From: Physcomitrium patens
Taxonomy: Eukaryota > Streptophyta > Bryopsida > Funariales > Funariaceae
Assembly (NCBI RefSeq): GCF_000002425.4
Contig: NC_037259.1
Coordinates: 1,464,964 to 1,528,963 of the forward strand
Direction of reading: 5' to 3'
Length of the DNA: 64,000 nt
Of the stretch, positions 12,909-26,032 are shown in pieces (position 1 is the stretch's first letter; each line of letters opens with the position of its first letter). Below the pieces are notes generated by a model. That model made no database searches, was not told where the DNA came from, and saw only the letters and a program-made list of their open reading frames with translations. Made by a program: the position numbers and the translations under genes.

Positions 12909-15900
12909 CCGATAATAGGACAATTAACGGATGATCATCTCCGACGGAAAGTTTTTGATGTGGCGATGATCATTCCATTTATTTGATTTATTGGTGGGCA
13001 CAGGTTAGAATTTATGGGTCTTTTGTTACACATTCTTTACAGAATAAATGATTAAAGTTGGAGCTTGGACGAGTTCCAGTTGAAAAAAAGTCGAGAATTG
13101 GAATAGCCATTGATGGAAGGAATGAATCTCATAACCAAAAAAAACCTCTGACTGTCATCAGTAACGGTCATATGGGTGCCATGTAATATGGATTCAAGTT
13201 CAATTTTCAGCCTGTCCGCCCTGGCGGATCGAAATTCGGCGTTCACTCTACTTTTGAACTCTCCCGTGTTTTCATATAATTGTCACAGCTCATGTGAGAC
13301 TATCCATCCAGGAAATCGTCGATTGTCGGAACCATTTCAGCGTGGTGACTCAGTCTCGTCGGGAAAGTTGCATACTTGGCAACGACAGAACGTTGTTGGG
13401 CTTTTCGAACATTCTGAAATGTTCAAAGGTTGGTGAATCCTTCACTGTTGCATGAAGGGGTCCGTAACTGCCCATTATGCGCACACCGTCTGTCAGATCT
13501 GTCACTCCCGCGTACCCTGTCGCTGTCCCGCAATTCATACAATCTCACACCTCGGGGGAAGTGCACCAACTCATTGCACACGTTAATATAACAATCCTGC
13601 CGCTTATATGTTTTAAACTCAAACAGCTCGGAGACAGCTCACGTTCCTTCCACCTTGGTCCCATCCACTTGCTACTCCACTTGCGATGGAGTGCCAGTCG
13701 CTATCTCGTTTCCTTCTCCGACCACAACCTGGCAGAAGCTGACAGAGCGGTTTCTAACGATCTGTCGAGAAAAACCCAGTTTGCGGTGGTTTCCGCGGTT
13801 GTGACGTTGCAGAATCATCACGAATTCGACCCAATCCCAAGGGCTCATCCAGAGCAAGAACCGAAACCTGATGCATCTGGTCGTGAAGGTGGGGATTCTA
13901 CTAGATGTATCCACACGATTCCATGGATGCGATCGACGAGGAAGGCGAGGTTGCAATTAACTACCGTGACCTGTTTACGTAATTTTATGTCTCCGAAGCG
14001 CGGCGCTGCATCGATCACGACAACAGGTGTTCGTGGAAGCCACCCAGCCAGATGCGATGAAAACGTCATGCCCGGGGGACCAGCAGTGGAGTGCCTGAGC
14101 TCAGAAGATGATGTCATGGGATATCCGAGAGGTGACGGGAAGATGATGCCAATAAATTAATGGTGGAGTTGGAGTAGGAGTTAGTAAGGGACGAGGGGAG
14201 GATGAGCGAGAAGGGCACGTGGAACTCGAGGCTGCGTTGATGTGTTCGACATGCTCGACCTTATCTTAAGGGAGCCCCTTGCCATGCCGTGTAGTGCCTG
14301 CAAGGTCCTATTGGCTGAGTTTGTGCACTGGCCCCAGCATCGTGGACGCGCTGGTTGTGTGGGTCTCTTGTGCTTCGCCTTCTGTCAGTCAAGATAACAA
14401 ACCTGCCCATCCACCAGCACAGGGTCTCCATCCGAAACTGCGGTACCTCTTTCCAGCTTGAGGAACACACCTCTATCCACGACTAGGATTAGTACCTCAA
14501 CCACGAAACCTCGACTTCGGTGACCATAAATTCCATATTAGCACAGTGGCATCTTTTCAAATAAGGTTCTCAAAAGCACAGTTCCATAAGTACACTTTTT
14601 GAGAAGGAGATCGGGTTTATCGTTTAAGTGATTCCATCATGATTCGAAAAGTGATTCGGAAAGTGATTCGAAAACCATCTCGTTGCGAACACTTCCCAGC
14701 ATTGTGACATCTGTTCGTACAAAAATATGCCCTCGCAGTCCTGCCATTTTCTTCACTTCAACTTTGCCATACATGACAAGCAATTACTCATTCGCTCCAA
14801 CTCTCACTCTAAAAAATCCTCGTTTACCTTATTGAAAACACCAAGATAACAAAAAATTGTGAGTCAACGCAGCCTAAATACGATGAGCAGATGATCGGGG
14901 ATGGTGTTCCTCTGAACAAATCAAGCAGGGCACTATGGATGGAGGAGGCTGGCTGTGGCTGCAGTGAGGCCAGAAACCAAGAGGCTGGATCCTTTGTAGC
15001 ACTATCATTTAGATTGCCCGTCATCTCTTTTCTGAAGAATTTCTCGGACGTCTTGAAGGTCAACAGCACTTCTGAGCATTTGCTAAACCGACGAGAATCT
15101 ACTACGGTCAATATGGCATTGTACATTCGGTGGCAAGAGCAAGAATTCTTTGCCGTGTGGTTGATCACCTAGCGGCAACAAACATTACTAATCAGATTAT
15201 CATCAAGATTTCAAAACAGGACGTACTACCGAGCATTTTGCCACAACTGATGGATTCTTTTGCAAGCTCACGTTATCTCTAGGAAAAGCTTGTTGACGAG
15301 GACGTCACAAATCATTCGAAGTCTTACTCTCATAGCATTTACAACAGATTCTTTGCCCAAGTATTCACCAATATCGATTACCTGTGCAACCAAAATGCCC
15401 TCGTATGCATCCGACCGATTCCGCGGAAAGTTCCACGTTACGTGAAGGAATTAACATTAGACCCCTTCTTAACGTACCCAGACTCCAGAAATACCGCACA
15501 AGCTTCTGCAAAGAGACGAAACACTACAAGAGTCTTATCTTTGTACACTCCCTTGACACGCTTCTAAGCTTGACGAGCAGTAACCCAACTTGGTTCAGCA
15601 CACAAAAACCACAACTTGAACAACTTGAGTCTCATGAAGCCCTCCGTTAACCGGGGTTTGTTCAATTGGCTGGATATGACATGTTGCGGTGTAGTAAGGT
15701 ATTCTTTTTTCCCCTTTCCTTCGTGCATGGTTTGACTCTGGACGCTATGGGGACTCTATGGAGATTGACAACTGGAGTGTTGCCAAATTTCCTCAAGAAG
15801 TTATTTTACCAAATCCAGAATGTTTTGAGATCTTCTTTGTGGTCCAAGAGGTAGTGTGATCTTGGCTTCTCATGGGTTCTGATACTAAGTGACGATTTTC

Positions 15901-16304
15901 TGTGGTTTTTCAGTGTTTGCCTTTTGATTAGCATTTGCCAGTATCATGAATATTTTTACTCAGGACAACTATATGCTCTAGTCACAACACGGAAATTTCA
16001 GCAACATAAATTTCGTTTTTGGTTTTTATAATCCTAGGTCGTTTCGGTGAGTTAGTGATCTCCACGCTCTCGCTGCTGCGTTCACCTAATTATTGTTACC
16101 TCGAGATCATTGATCAATGTGCAGCATGAATCTTTTGTTCTGAGACATTTCTATGTTTTTGTGCAGCAATTGGTGTCAGCATGGCAAAAGTAAATGAAGA
16201 GGGAGCTCCCACAAACACTCTTCGAGCAATCCATTTCTGGGACACCATCCTTCAGAACCACCATCTCAGTAGCCGCTCAATATGGTTTCTATCAAGAATT
16301 TTTG
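12909..16304. other. Moderate-GC flank downstream of the ERF gene, no gene supported
   Basis: About 3.4 kb that keeps the composition of a gene island. It holds several open frames, the longest at 13,477-14,160 (227 codons, + strand), but none has a recognisable domain or splice partner. The segments 14,103-14,265 and 14,680-15,110 have degraded copies at 34,262-34,400 and 34,468-34,800. Comparison with the copies does not suggest a conserved reading frame. It could contain the ERF 3' untranslated region, a non-coding transcript or regulatory DNA. Confidence 0.5.
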
Positions 16305-16400
16305 CAATCAAACCAAGTGGGTTAGACAATGTCTCTTGCCAAGAACTTTGGCCAATCAAACCAAGTGGGTTAGACAATGTCTCTTGCCAAGAACTTTGGC
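16305..16400 (+). repeat. Perfect 48-bp tandem duplication
   Basis: Two back-to-back identical 48-base units, 16305-16352 and 16353-16400, each starting CAATCAAACCAAGTGGGTTA. 48 is a multiple of three, so an open frame at 16,181-16,411 passes through and repeats 16 residues, but that frame has no other sign of being a gene. Identity of the units means the duplication is recent. Confidence 0.9.
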
Positions 16401-16415
16401 CTAATGGATAGAGAG

Positions 16416-16709
16416 TGTTGTAACTTGTTCTAGAATTGTCACTTAAAATTCCTACATCTAAATTTTCTGTTAGTATAATTTAGAACATACATCTTAATAT
16501 ATAATATATAGATAGGAATAAGACTAAGAGACTTCTTAGGAGTTGATTACAATAACCATGTAAATAAGATCTTGCTCCTTGGATTCATATAAGTTTACAA
16601 TGATAAATTAGAGGGTATAAGATTCCCCAAGTTTGACTTTGTTTAAGTAATAGGAATTACTTTGTAATACATTTTGTGAGTTGATTATATATATATATAT
16701 ATATATTCA
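16416..16709 (+). mobile_element. Probable 5' LTR of a Ty1/copia element
   Basis: Starts TGTTG and ends near ATTCA, followed after a short spacer by TGGTATGAGAAC (16,722-16,733), which resembles the usual primer-binding site TGGTATCAGAGC for the initiator tRNA-Met. Copia gag sequence follows. No 3' LTR was found in the window, so the ends are inferred. Confidence 0.55.
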
Positions 16710-16721
16710 TTTATTTATTTA

Positions 16722-18960
16722 TGGTATGAGAACAAATCATAAGAGAGAACGAGGTAAATCTCAGCTATCTTTTGTTATAGAAGATGAAGAACATGGCAAT
16801 GAGTGCAATTGCATGGTCTATAAGTGACTACTTGATTGATATTATAATAGAATATGAAGATTCAATCAATGCGTAGAAAGTACTAGAATATAATTTTTAG
16901 TCTAGAAATCTAGCTTGAATACTAATGTTAACAAGTCAACTTCACATACTTTGTATGCATGAAGGAGATTTAATAAAAGATTATATAAAAAAGTATAAAA
17001 ATAAAGAATAAATTAGAAGCAATAGAAAAAAGAATACCTGATAAGAATCTCATACATGTAGTATGAAATAGCATGCCTTTTTTGTACAAAGGAGTTTTGT
17101 AAGATATGACTTCTACAGAAATATTACTTACATTTGAACATGTAGTAGCAAAACTTATTAAAAAGGGATATCAATAAGACTTTAGAAGCAAGAAACTTAG
17201 CAACAAATAAATTGTATTAATTGCAGAATAGAAGAGAACATCAATGCAAGGTGAACACAAAGCTTTTGTAAAAGGTAGATATGGTAATTTAAGATGGAAA
17301 ATACAACAAAAAATTATCAATCAATAAAGAAGATTCAAATGTTTTGCATGTAGAGAAGAAGGTCACATTGCAAGAAAATGCCAATAACAATAATCTACAA
17401 TATGTTCCTATACCAACAATAGAAATATGTTAAACCATGTAAAGTATTATGAAAATCACAAACATGCTACTAACAATTTTGATGCAACCATAATGGATAT
17501 TATTGACAATTTGAAATAAAAATGATATATGAATAGTGACATTTTGAGTCATGTCACACAAAACAGAAATTTATTAAAAATAATACATAGAGATAAGAAA
17601 GGACTTACTACTACAATATGGAAGGGAACCTCATTAGATTAAAGGCAATTATATCTATTGGATCAAATGGAATAAAACTTGACAATGTGTTCTATGTGCC
17701 ATCTCTATATAATAGCCTCATATCAATAGGAAGTCTAACAAATGCAAAATATATAGTAATATTTACAAAATATTATTACTGAATATTAGAAAATATTAAA
17801 AATAGAAAATCCTATCAACTAGACACGTAAATTCAATAACTAATTTATATAAGTTTAATCATCTAATATCAGCTTTTAATTTTGCTACTTATACAAAGGA
17901 ACCGCCTTCATACTTTGTAGTAATGTTGTGGCACTCAAAAAATACAATAACAAAAGTAAACAACTTGACAAGAAAAAATAATCCACAACTTTGGCATCAC
18001 AAGCTAGAATATCTAAACTACTATAGACTTGGTCACTTATCAAAAATTAACAAAGTCATTAGGTTGTATAGAATTGATGACATAAAAATCATATGTGAAG
18101 GATGTCAAGTGGAGTAGGAACATAGAGAGCATGCTCATTGAAAATCTAATGCAAGGATAACTAGCATATTGGAGTTAATACATATAGATATAGTAGATCT
18201 ATGTCTCATCAAACATTGGAAGGAGCATAATACTTCTTAGTCTTTATAAGTGATTATTCATCATACTCATGGATATATTTCTTAAAAGCCAAGAATAAAA
18301 CTTTCAGACAATTTATAGTATTCAAAACCATGATTGAAAAGCAAAGAGGATGTAATATTTTAAAAATCAGATTAGATAGAGGAGGAGAGTATCTTTGAGA
18401 AGATTTCTAGAAATTCAATAAGCTAAATGGAATTACATGCCAACTAACACAAGTCAGAACACCATATTAAAATGATGTTGCAGAAAGTCAAAATAGAACA
18501 ATCATAGGGCGCACAAGGAGCACGGCTTTCAAAAATAAGTTCTCAAGCTTTCTATGGAGCGAAGCAATAAAAATTGCCAATTATTTTGTAAATTTCATTC
18601 CAACCAAAGTAAATTCTAGTATGACTTTTCATGAATTTTTTTTTCAATGTAAACCAAATATTAGCAATCTAAGAGTGTTTGGATGTTTAGATACATACAT
18701 ACATCTAAAAAAGAAAGAAAGAAAATGGAATTTTTTTAATCTATTAATAGGCTATGATACTGAAAATAACGCATACATAATATACTATACAAATGAGAAA
18801 AGAATACTAATTTCAAAAGACATCATCTTTGACAAACAAAAGATAGGATATTCATTTTTAGACCATACCATAGCTAATAAACAAGAGATTTTTTCATTCA
18901 ATAGTATGACAAACAATCACACAAGTGAAGATGAAGTATGAGTACAAGTACTAGATCAAC
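16722..18960 (+). pseudogene. Truncated Ty1/copia element, gag to integrase
   Basis: Order: gag remnant (about 16,740-17,390) ending in an intact CCHC zinc knuckle (CFACREEGHIARKC, about 17,338-17,384), then a GAG-pre-integrase block (LWHHKLEYLNYYRLGHLSK, 17,980-18,050), a damaged integrase core (18,170-18,520), and the typical copia integrase end (FGCLDTYIHLKKKERK, then LIGYD, near 18,680-18,770). Many stops and frameshifts interrupt it. Sequence resembling reverse transcriptase, RNase H or a 3' LTR does not follow, so the element is truncated after about 18,960. It cannot encode a working element. Confidence 0.85.
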
Positions 18961-19813
18961 ATCACACACACATGGATTACAAATACTCCCCTTAACATCA
19001 TGCACAATAAACTTCAAATCTAGAGAAAGATATTGATACTTATCAATGGTACAAGATTCTTTTTATTTTATTAGAATCAATAATTAATTTATTATAATTT
19101 CTGATTTTATTTTAAAAAGATGTTATTTTAGATTGCAAAAATTATACTACATAATGATATTTGTACTATTGGATCAATATTAAATCAAGGAATGATGATT
19201 TCAGCAATTGTAAAGTATTCATATTGAGAATCAGAATAGAAAATAATTGAGGTAAAATATTTTTAAAAATGTACGAAGGAATTAAATTTAAAATTTTATA
19301 ATTAATTGAACTCTTAATGTAATCTACTGATAACATTCATATATTTAATTTAAAAAATAAATAAACACCAATAATATTTTTAATATAAAATATCTTTTGT
19401 ATTTGTTTCTAAATAAGTTTTTAAGAAGTTTTACAATCTTATTTGCTTACAACAATTTTTATAATATCTACAATACGAAAATTAAAGGTAGAATTACTTA
19501 ACCACTATTAAAAAGTTAATTTAAAAGTTTAGTTGAAAAGTCTTGACAGAAAGCTTTTTTAGAAGCTTTAATCTAAAACTTCAAATAACAAAATAACAGA
19601 AATGTAAACCAAGTGCTTCTATCTTGCAAGTATTATATATATATATATATATATAGAAATTTTAGTGCAATGATTACAGAAGTACAATCTTATAGAAGTA
19701 CATTATAGTCTTTTAATTTTTTAGTGCAATGATTTTTTTGCAAATGATTTTTTAAATATATTTATTTTTATCTATTATTTTAATAATTATCTTACATGAA
19801 ATTATTTTCCTTT

Positions 19814-19850
<37 letters not shown>

Positions 19851-19892
19851 TCTTTAATATCTTATTTACATATATATTAATAATGCATGGAT

Positions 19893-19924
<32 letters not shown>

Positions 19925-21052
19925 TGTCTCAATTTGTAAGATTTGAGAATAAATTTCTAATTAAAATCTGATTTAACTCACATGTAATTTTTGATTACTT
20001 CTTTTGGCCGCCATTTGTAAAGAGCAGTATATATATATATATATATATAAAGATTTTTTATCTATATCTATATCTATATATATATAATTATATGTAAAAT
20101 TTATATAATTTTAAAATATTTACTAATATAATAATTGAATAAATTTATGAATTAATTATTGTGTATCAAATTTTCTATCATATGTCATATTTCTTTCAAA
20201 AACATAGTCTTAATAGAAATAGTACAAAAAAACTTGATTAAAAATTGTAAAAAAAAACATAGTTTTGTACCTTAGGAAAACAATTCAAATATCTTCAATG
20301 CAAAAATCCAAGCTTATTTATTAAATAAAATTTTAATTAAGCTTATTTTAAATGTTTATCTAATAAACATATGGATAAATATTTTTATTATTTTAAATTA
20401 TTCTATTTTGTAAGTAGGTGAGTTTTTAGACTCTACTATTGACACTTAAACAAAAAAAAATTAACATGAGTAATTTAAATTCATTGGTACATAAAATCAT
20501 TTGTGATAACAACGTCAATGGTTGAAAAAAGTGCCTTGTGGTATACAACTCAAGTTTATGACAACTTGTAGTGACAATAGTAAAAACTATAGTAGCTTAC
20601 AATAAATGGCAAGTTGTGGTGATATAAAAAAAATGGAGTAGTAATAGCAACATTCTATTTAAAATATAAAAAATCACAATAATTAATAAAAGTTTAATTA
20701 AATTAATTATAAAAAAATATTAAGATTGATTAGCAAATAGTATAATATAAATTTAATTTTATTACTTTTAAAAATATTTTTATTTAATTATTTTTATATT
20801 TTTTTTGTATTTTAAAGTTAATATTTTAAATTTACTAGCATATTGTATTTCTTGTAATTTTTAAAAAATAATTAGTTTAAATATGCATATTTTTTTCATA
20901 AAAATATTTTTTTATAATTTTTTTAAATAACTTTAATTTTTTATTACCTTATCATATGTGATTTTTTAAATTTTTTTTAAATAATTTTAAAAATACTTTT
21001 AGAATAACTTTAAAAAAATTATTATTTTTTATAAAATTTATTTCTTTAATTT
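18961..21052. other. AT-rich spacer with several (TA)n microsatellites
   Basis: No coding or RNA gene seen. TA runs lie at about 19,632-19,652, 19,820-19,846, 19,893-19,920 and 20,028-20,050, with a (TATC)n patch near 20,062-20,085. Confidence 0.65.
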
Positions 21053-21635
21053 TGCCAAAGACATGAATCACAAAACAACTAAAGAATCAATACACTTTTG
21101 TGTCACTAAAAAAAATAAATATTTTCTTAAACATAGTTATAATATTAAAATTAAAATGACTATTACTAGAAATAAGAAGACTAGAGACTTTTGAAACAAC
21201 ACTAAGAACAAAAAAGACATTGATAAGAATGAAGAATGCTTCACTCTTGCTTCTATATATACTATTTAATTAAAGAGCTATGTGGTGATGTTTTATAAAT
21301 CATTTGACATGTGTTTAACTTACAAAGCAAGTTTCTAACATGTGTGCTACATGACCAATTGGTACCAGAAGTGGTCAATATGTATAACATGTGACTAACT
21401 TGTTGGCCAAGTTTTTAATCTATCAATCACCTATAAATATTTGTAAAATTATATTTGAGACTATGAAGCTCTTAACTTGTTGGCCAAGTTCTTAACCTAT
21501 CAATCACCTACAAATATTTGTAAAATTATATTTGAGTCTATGAAGCTCTTAAGGAACTTTTCCATAAGATATATCAAATTTATCTATTTTTATTTACTTC
21601 TACCTAACTCATTTTATCTTTGCAATTACTAGTAT

Positions 21636-21640
<5 letters not shown>
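21053..21640 (-). mobile_element. Solo LTR of the gypsy family with internal duplication
   Basis: The minus strand follows the same order as the LTR at 178-706, including the AACTTGTTGGCCAAGTT block (twice here), AATGACTATTACT, and a TTGGCAAA end in place of TTGACA. The distal end runs into a TA microsatellite, so the border near 21,640 is approximate and I found no target duplication. It is more diverged than the copy at 178-706. Confidence 0.75.
21396..21549. repeat. 77-bp tandem duplication inside the solo LTR
   Basis: Units 21396-21472 and 21473-21549 differ at only a few positions. The other LTR copies have the segment once, so the duplication arose in this copy. Confidence 0.85.
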
Positions 21641-21679
<39 letters not shown>

Positions 21680-23468
21680 TATAACAAGCTTTTAATATAA
21701 ATTTTTATTTTAGTTTTATATGAAAGTTATTTTTTTAATTCATGTCTATATAATTTTTTTTTTATTTTTTTATCTTTTTATTTTTAATATTTCTAAAATT
21801 TTATCCAAAGTTTTATTAAAATATTCAAACTAGTATAAATTAAGAATGTGAATTTGAATCAAAACATGTAAAATAAATGACTAAAATTTTTTGTTGATTT
21901 TTGAGTTTGTAGAATCATATCAATTGTTATCTATTTATTTTTCTAATATAAAAATTATAAATACAAATATAGTACTGTTTATATAACAACATGTTGAGTA
22001 GATTTTTGATTTTCTTAAAGCTTATTCTAAATCTACATAAGATTATCGTGTGCATTTAAATCCTTTTTTTTATTTTTTTATAATTTATGTCAAATATTTA
22101 TAAGATATTTCTGGTTAAATTATATTATTATTTTTTATATAGACTAAAATTTCATCCCATTAATTTAATTAGAATAAAAATTAAATATAATTATGCATAT
22201 AAATTTTTAATATATTAGATTAATGACTTAACATTTTTCTTTTACAGTGTGGTGATAGAATACTGCTATAGTTATTATATTCAAAGAATTGATAATATTA
22301 TACTTAGATCATTATATGTATATATATATATATATATTAAAAATCTGAAACTATAAGCAACTAGGTTGTTATAGAATTTAGGAAATTTAACAATCACATG
22401 ATACTAATCTATCAAAAAAGATTAGAGTATAAAATTGATTTTTTAAAATAAAAATTGAATACAACTATCTTTGTAAATTATTAAAATTTTTAATTATGAT
22501 TCTTAAAACTCATTTAATAACTAAATTTTATACAAAATATTATCTTAATTTTTTAAATTTTTCTATTAAAATTTTTTATATATTATAATAATAATCTATA
22601 GGTATTTAAAAATTATAAGTGTAATTCAAAAAAAATATTTATTTGTAATATCATTTGTAAGAATGAAATATAGTAATTTCTTCATAAAAGATACATTAAT
22701 TCTTTTTTCTTTTTTTATATTTTTTTATTTTTTATTTTTGTTTTTTTGATTCTTTTATTTATTTATTTATTTTTATTTAATGTTATATAACTATACTAAA
22801 ATATTATAAAACATGATACAAAAAATAGAGATTTAAAGTTCATAATATTTATGTCAATTTATTTTATTGTAAGTACGTTAATAATTTAAAGATTGACATA
22901 ATAATTTTTGTATACATTATTTTATAATGGTTTATTTAATATGATTTTAATGTTCATCAAAATTTTATTTACTTATCTTTAATTACATTTCTACATTTAT
23001 AACTTTGGTGATTAGAACTATTAAGCTTATGCTTTAAATATGAAAAAAATTAAAAATTAAAAAAAATTAAAAACTTTGAAAGAGCAATAGATTTTTATAA
23101 TATATCTATATAATTATTTATGATACACTCTTGTATTATTATTATTTTCTATTTACTTAAGAAACAAATTTTAAAATCTAAGTCTTACACAATTGTAAAT
23201 TTAATAAATACCAATTAAAATATTTAATACTATTGCAAGATCATAATATGTCATTAAATAAATTAAGATTTTTTTATCTACTATATGTCAATATACATAT
23301 ATTTATATGTACTATGTATACTCTTTTTTTTTACTCTTTTTCTTGCTATATATATATATATACATGCATATTTTTCTTAAAATAAAACATTTAATATTAT
23401 AAAAATATACATATTTTTTAGTTTTTCTTTTTTCTTTCTACTTTTAATAAGTGGATTTAAATTTAGAA

Positions 23469-23526
<58 letters not shown>

Positions 23527-23776
23527 GTACATTATTCTTTAATTTCTTTAAAAGTATGTATGTTATATTAAAAATGATTACTTTATACATAACTTTTTGG
23601 TCCATGATTTTTGAAATACCAATTTATTTTTCATACTATTTGTAGAATTGTAATTTTTAAATAATATTTTGTTATAATTTAATTTTTTATATTATTTATG
23701 CAATATCACAAATCTATGAAAAATATAAATATACAACTATATATATATATATACAACTATATATATATATATATAC

Positions 23777-23811
<35 letters not shown>

Positions 23812-23832
23812 ACTATATATATATATATATAC

Positions 23833-23869
<37 letters not shown>

Positions 23870-23896
23870 ACTATATATATATATATATATATATAC

Positions 23897-23973
<77 letters not shown>

Positions 23974-24203
23974 CTATAGTGCATAATATAATAGATCTAT
24001 TTTTTAGAAGATAAAGCATGAATAATAGAATGCATGTTTGGATTTTTTTAATATTTACTGTACAACATTCACAAAAATGAATATGAATGATGTGGTTTGT
24101 TCACAAAATTCTTTATTCTGTGATTACATGCATAGATACTTGTAAAAACATACAACACATAAAACATGTGTATATAGAGATTTAAAAGTTAGTATAAGTT
24201 ACA
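21641..24203. other. AT-rich spacer with microsatellites
   Basis: No gene seen. It contains TA runs at about 21,638-21,676, 22,319-22,337 and 23,470-23,521 and the compound array at 23,737-23,970. Open frames over the TA arrays encode only Tyr-Ile repeats and are artefacts. Confidence 0.65.
23737..23970. repeat. Compound (TA)n array with regular CAAC interruptions
   Basis: Six or so TA blocks of 10-28 bases separated by ACAACT, ending in a long pure TA run with one TATC. The spacing makes a higher-order minisatellite built on a dinucleotide. The TA blocks are self-complementary and could extrude as cruciforms. Confidence 0.9.
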
Positions 24204-26032
24204 ATGGATAAGGATAGTGGGATAGAAGAGTATATGTCTTTTTCCAAAGTTTTCCTTGAACCACATTATAGAGAAAAATATTGTTGCACAATGGTACAAG
24301 ATTGGAAATATTTGTGACAATATGGTTGGATTTTGAAAGTATCACAAAGATCATACCTTTTTGGGAGATTAAAGCCAAAATTATACTTAAGAAAGAAGCA
24401 CATATCTTATTACATCTAAATCATCCAAATATTATTAAGGTGTTTTATTGTGCTCGTAAAGTTGATTCAAATGAAAGTGGAGAAATTACAATTGGTATGA
24501 AAAAAAGAGAGAAGAGCTTGGTTAATATGTTATGTAACAATCAATCTTTGGAGATGTCTTTTTTACACAAAATAAATGTGATGATTCAAATTGCTAATGC
24601 AATGTTCTACCTTCATGACATGAAGGTGGCTCATTATAATTTAAAGCCTCAAAATGTTATAATTGTAGATTTTGAGATGGAAAAAATAAAAAACATAGTT
24701 ATATACATGTGAAATTGATAGACTTTGGAATATTTAAAGCTGAAATAAATGGTGATGAAAGAACAAAAAAAGAAGGAAAAATACATTGTATGGCTCTTGA
24801 AGTAAGATATCCTATAAAAAAATTCAATCCATATAAAGCGGATGTTTTTTGTTTTGGAATTTTATGTTGTGATATTTTGATAGGTATTGAAGATATATGC
24901 TACATTGAAGACACTTCTATTCATATAAAGAAGAAATTAGAAAGCATACATAAAATCAATCATAGACTTTAATTATTGATTAAAGTATATTTAGATACAA
25001 AATATCCTTCAAAAAGACATTCTTTTTTAGAAATTGTAAAGAACTTAATATGAGTGAAGAAATATTTTTTTGAAGATCAACTTACAAAGAATGAAGAGGT
25101 AGTATCCAATTTTAATATGTCACTTGGAAAGAAATCTTTCAACAATCTAAAGCAAAAATTATAAGATTGGATCTTAAATCTATGTAAGTCGTTGGCTAAA
25201 TATACACACAAAAGTAACAATGATATGAGTAATAAATTTAAAAATTTAGCTAATGATACATCAAATATTTATAATTCAAATATAAGTATTAATAACTTTT
25301 GTAAAGATTTAGAAATAAGCCATTTTATTATTAATTATATAATTAGTTTCTTTAATTTTAAATTTTTATCAATATATATTATATATTTTTTGGATTAAAA
25401 ATAATACAAGTATTTAAAAATAAATTTTCTTATAATACAAGAATTTATTATTTATAATATTATATTTATGTACAAATTAGAAAGTATTTGCAAGTAGAGT
25501 ACAAAGATGCAAGTCTTGAATCAAAAGTTTTGAAATTAGTGAAGTTACTTTTTAAAAACTATATGGTAGGTGTATTTGGTATGGCTAGCATAAGCAAGTC
25601 TATATTAGTGAAGGCTTTTAAAACACATATTGATGAAAAAGTATCCAATAAATTAATATTTTCATCAAATGAAAATAATAATATGATGAAAATAACTTTT
25701 GAAAACACAACTTATCTACATGGTAGAATCTCATGGAATCTATAAAGTAAATATTTGATAGAATTAATAAAAACTTTTTAAGTTTTAGACAAAGAAAGCA
25801 AAGCCATGACTCTTGAAGAAGAAAAGTAATTATTTATTGAAAAAAAAAAAAAAAAAAGACTTCTTATAATTTTTGATGATTTTCTGAATCAAAAAGATAT
25901 GAAAAAAGTAGTGGATATTACAATGTTAGATATAATAAGAAGTAAATTTATAGTAATTATTTGTGAATGAAATATACTAAAAAATTCTACAAGTGAATGA
26001 AGCAAAATAGAATTGAGCCTACTTGATGAAAG
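24204..26032 (+). pseudogene. Kinase-NB-ARC (PNL-type) resistance-gene pseudogene, truncated
   Basis: Kinase part: a Lys-containing ITKII strand, the helix KKEAHILLHLNHPNIIKVF (24,390-24,450), VAHYNLKPQNVII in place of the catalytic HRDLK loop (24,627-24,666), LIDFGIF with DFG kept (24,715-24,735) and YKADVFCFGILCCDILIG (24,832-24,885). NB-ARC part: GVFGMASISKSILVKAF, a degraded P-loop (about 25,570-25,620), the kinase-2 strand LLIIFDDFL (25,861-25,890) and an RNBS-B-like SKFIVII (25,941-25,965). A stop after 24,710, further stops near 25,140, 25,745 and 25,970, and loss of P-loop glycines show it is dead. It ends at the gypsy LTR at 26,033; no leucine-rich repeats are found beyond that element. 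Kinase-NBS-LRR genes are a moss-specific class of NLR immune receptors. Confidence 0.82.

Noticed and set aside
13477..14160. A 227-codon open frame on the + strand downstream of the ERF gene
   Set aside because: No domain, low-complexity-free but unfamiliar sequence, no splice partner, and the duplicated copy of this flank does not preserve it as a frame.
23698..24019. Open frames on both strands encoding Tyr-Ile repeats
   Set aside because: They are direct translations of a TA microsatellite.
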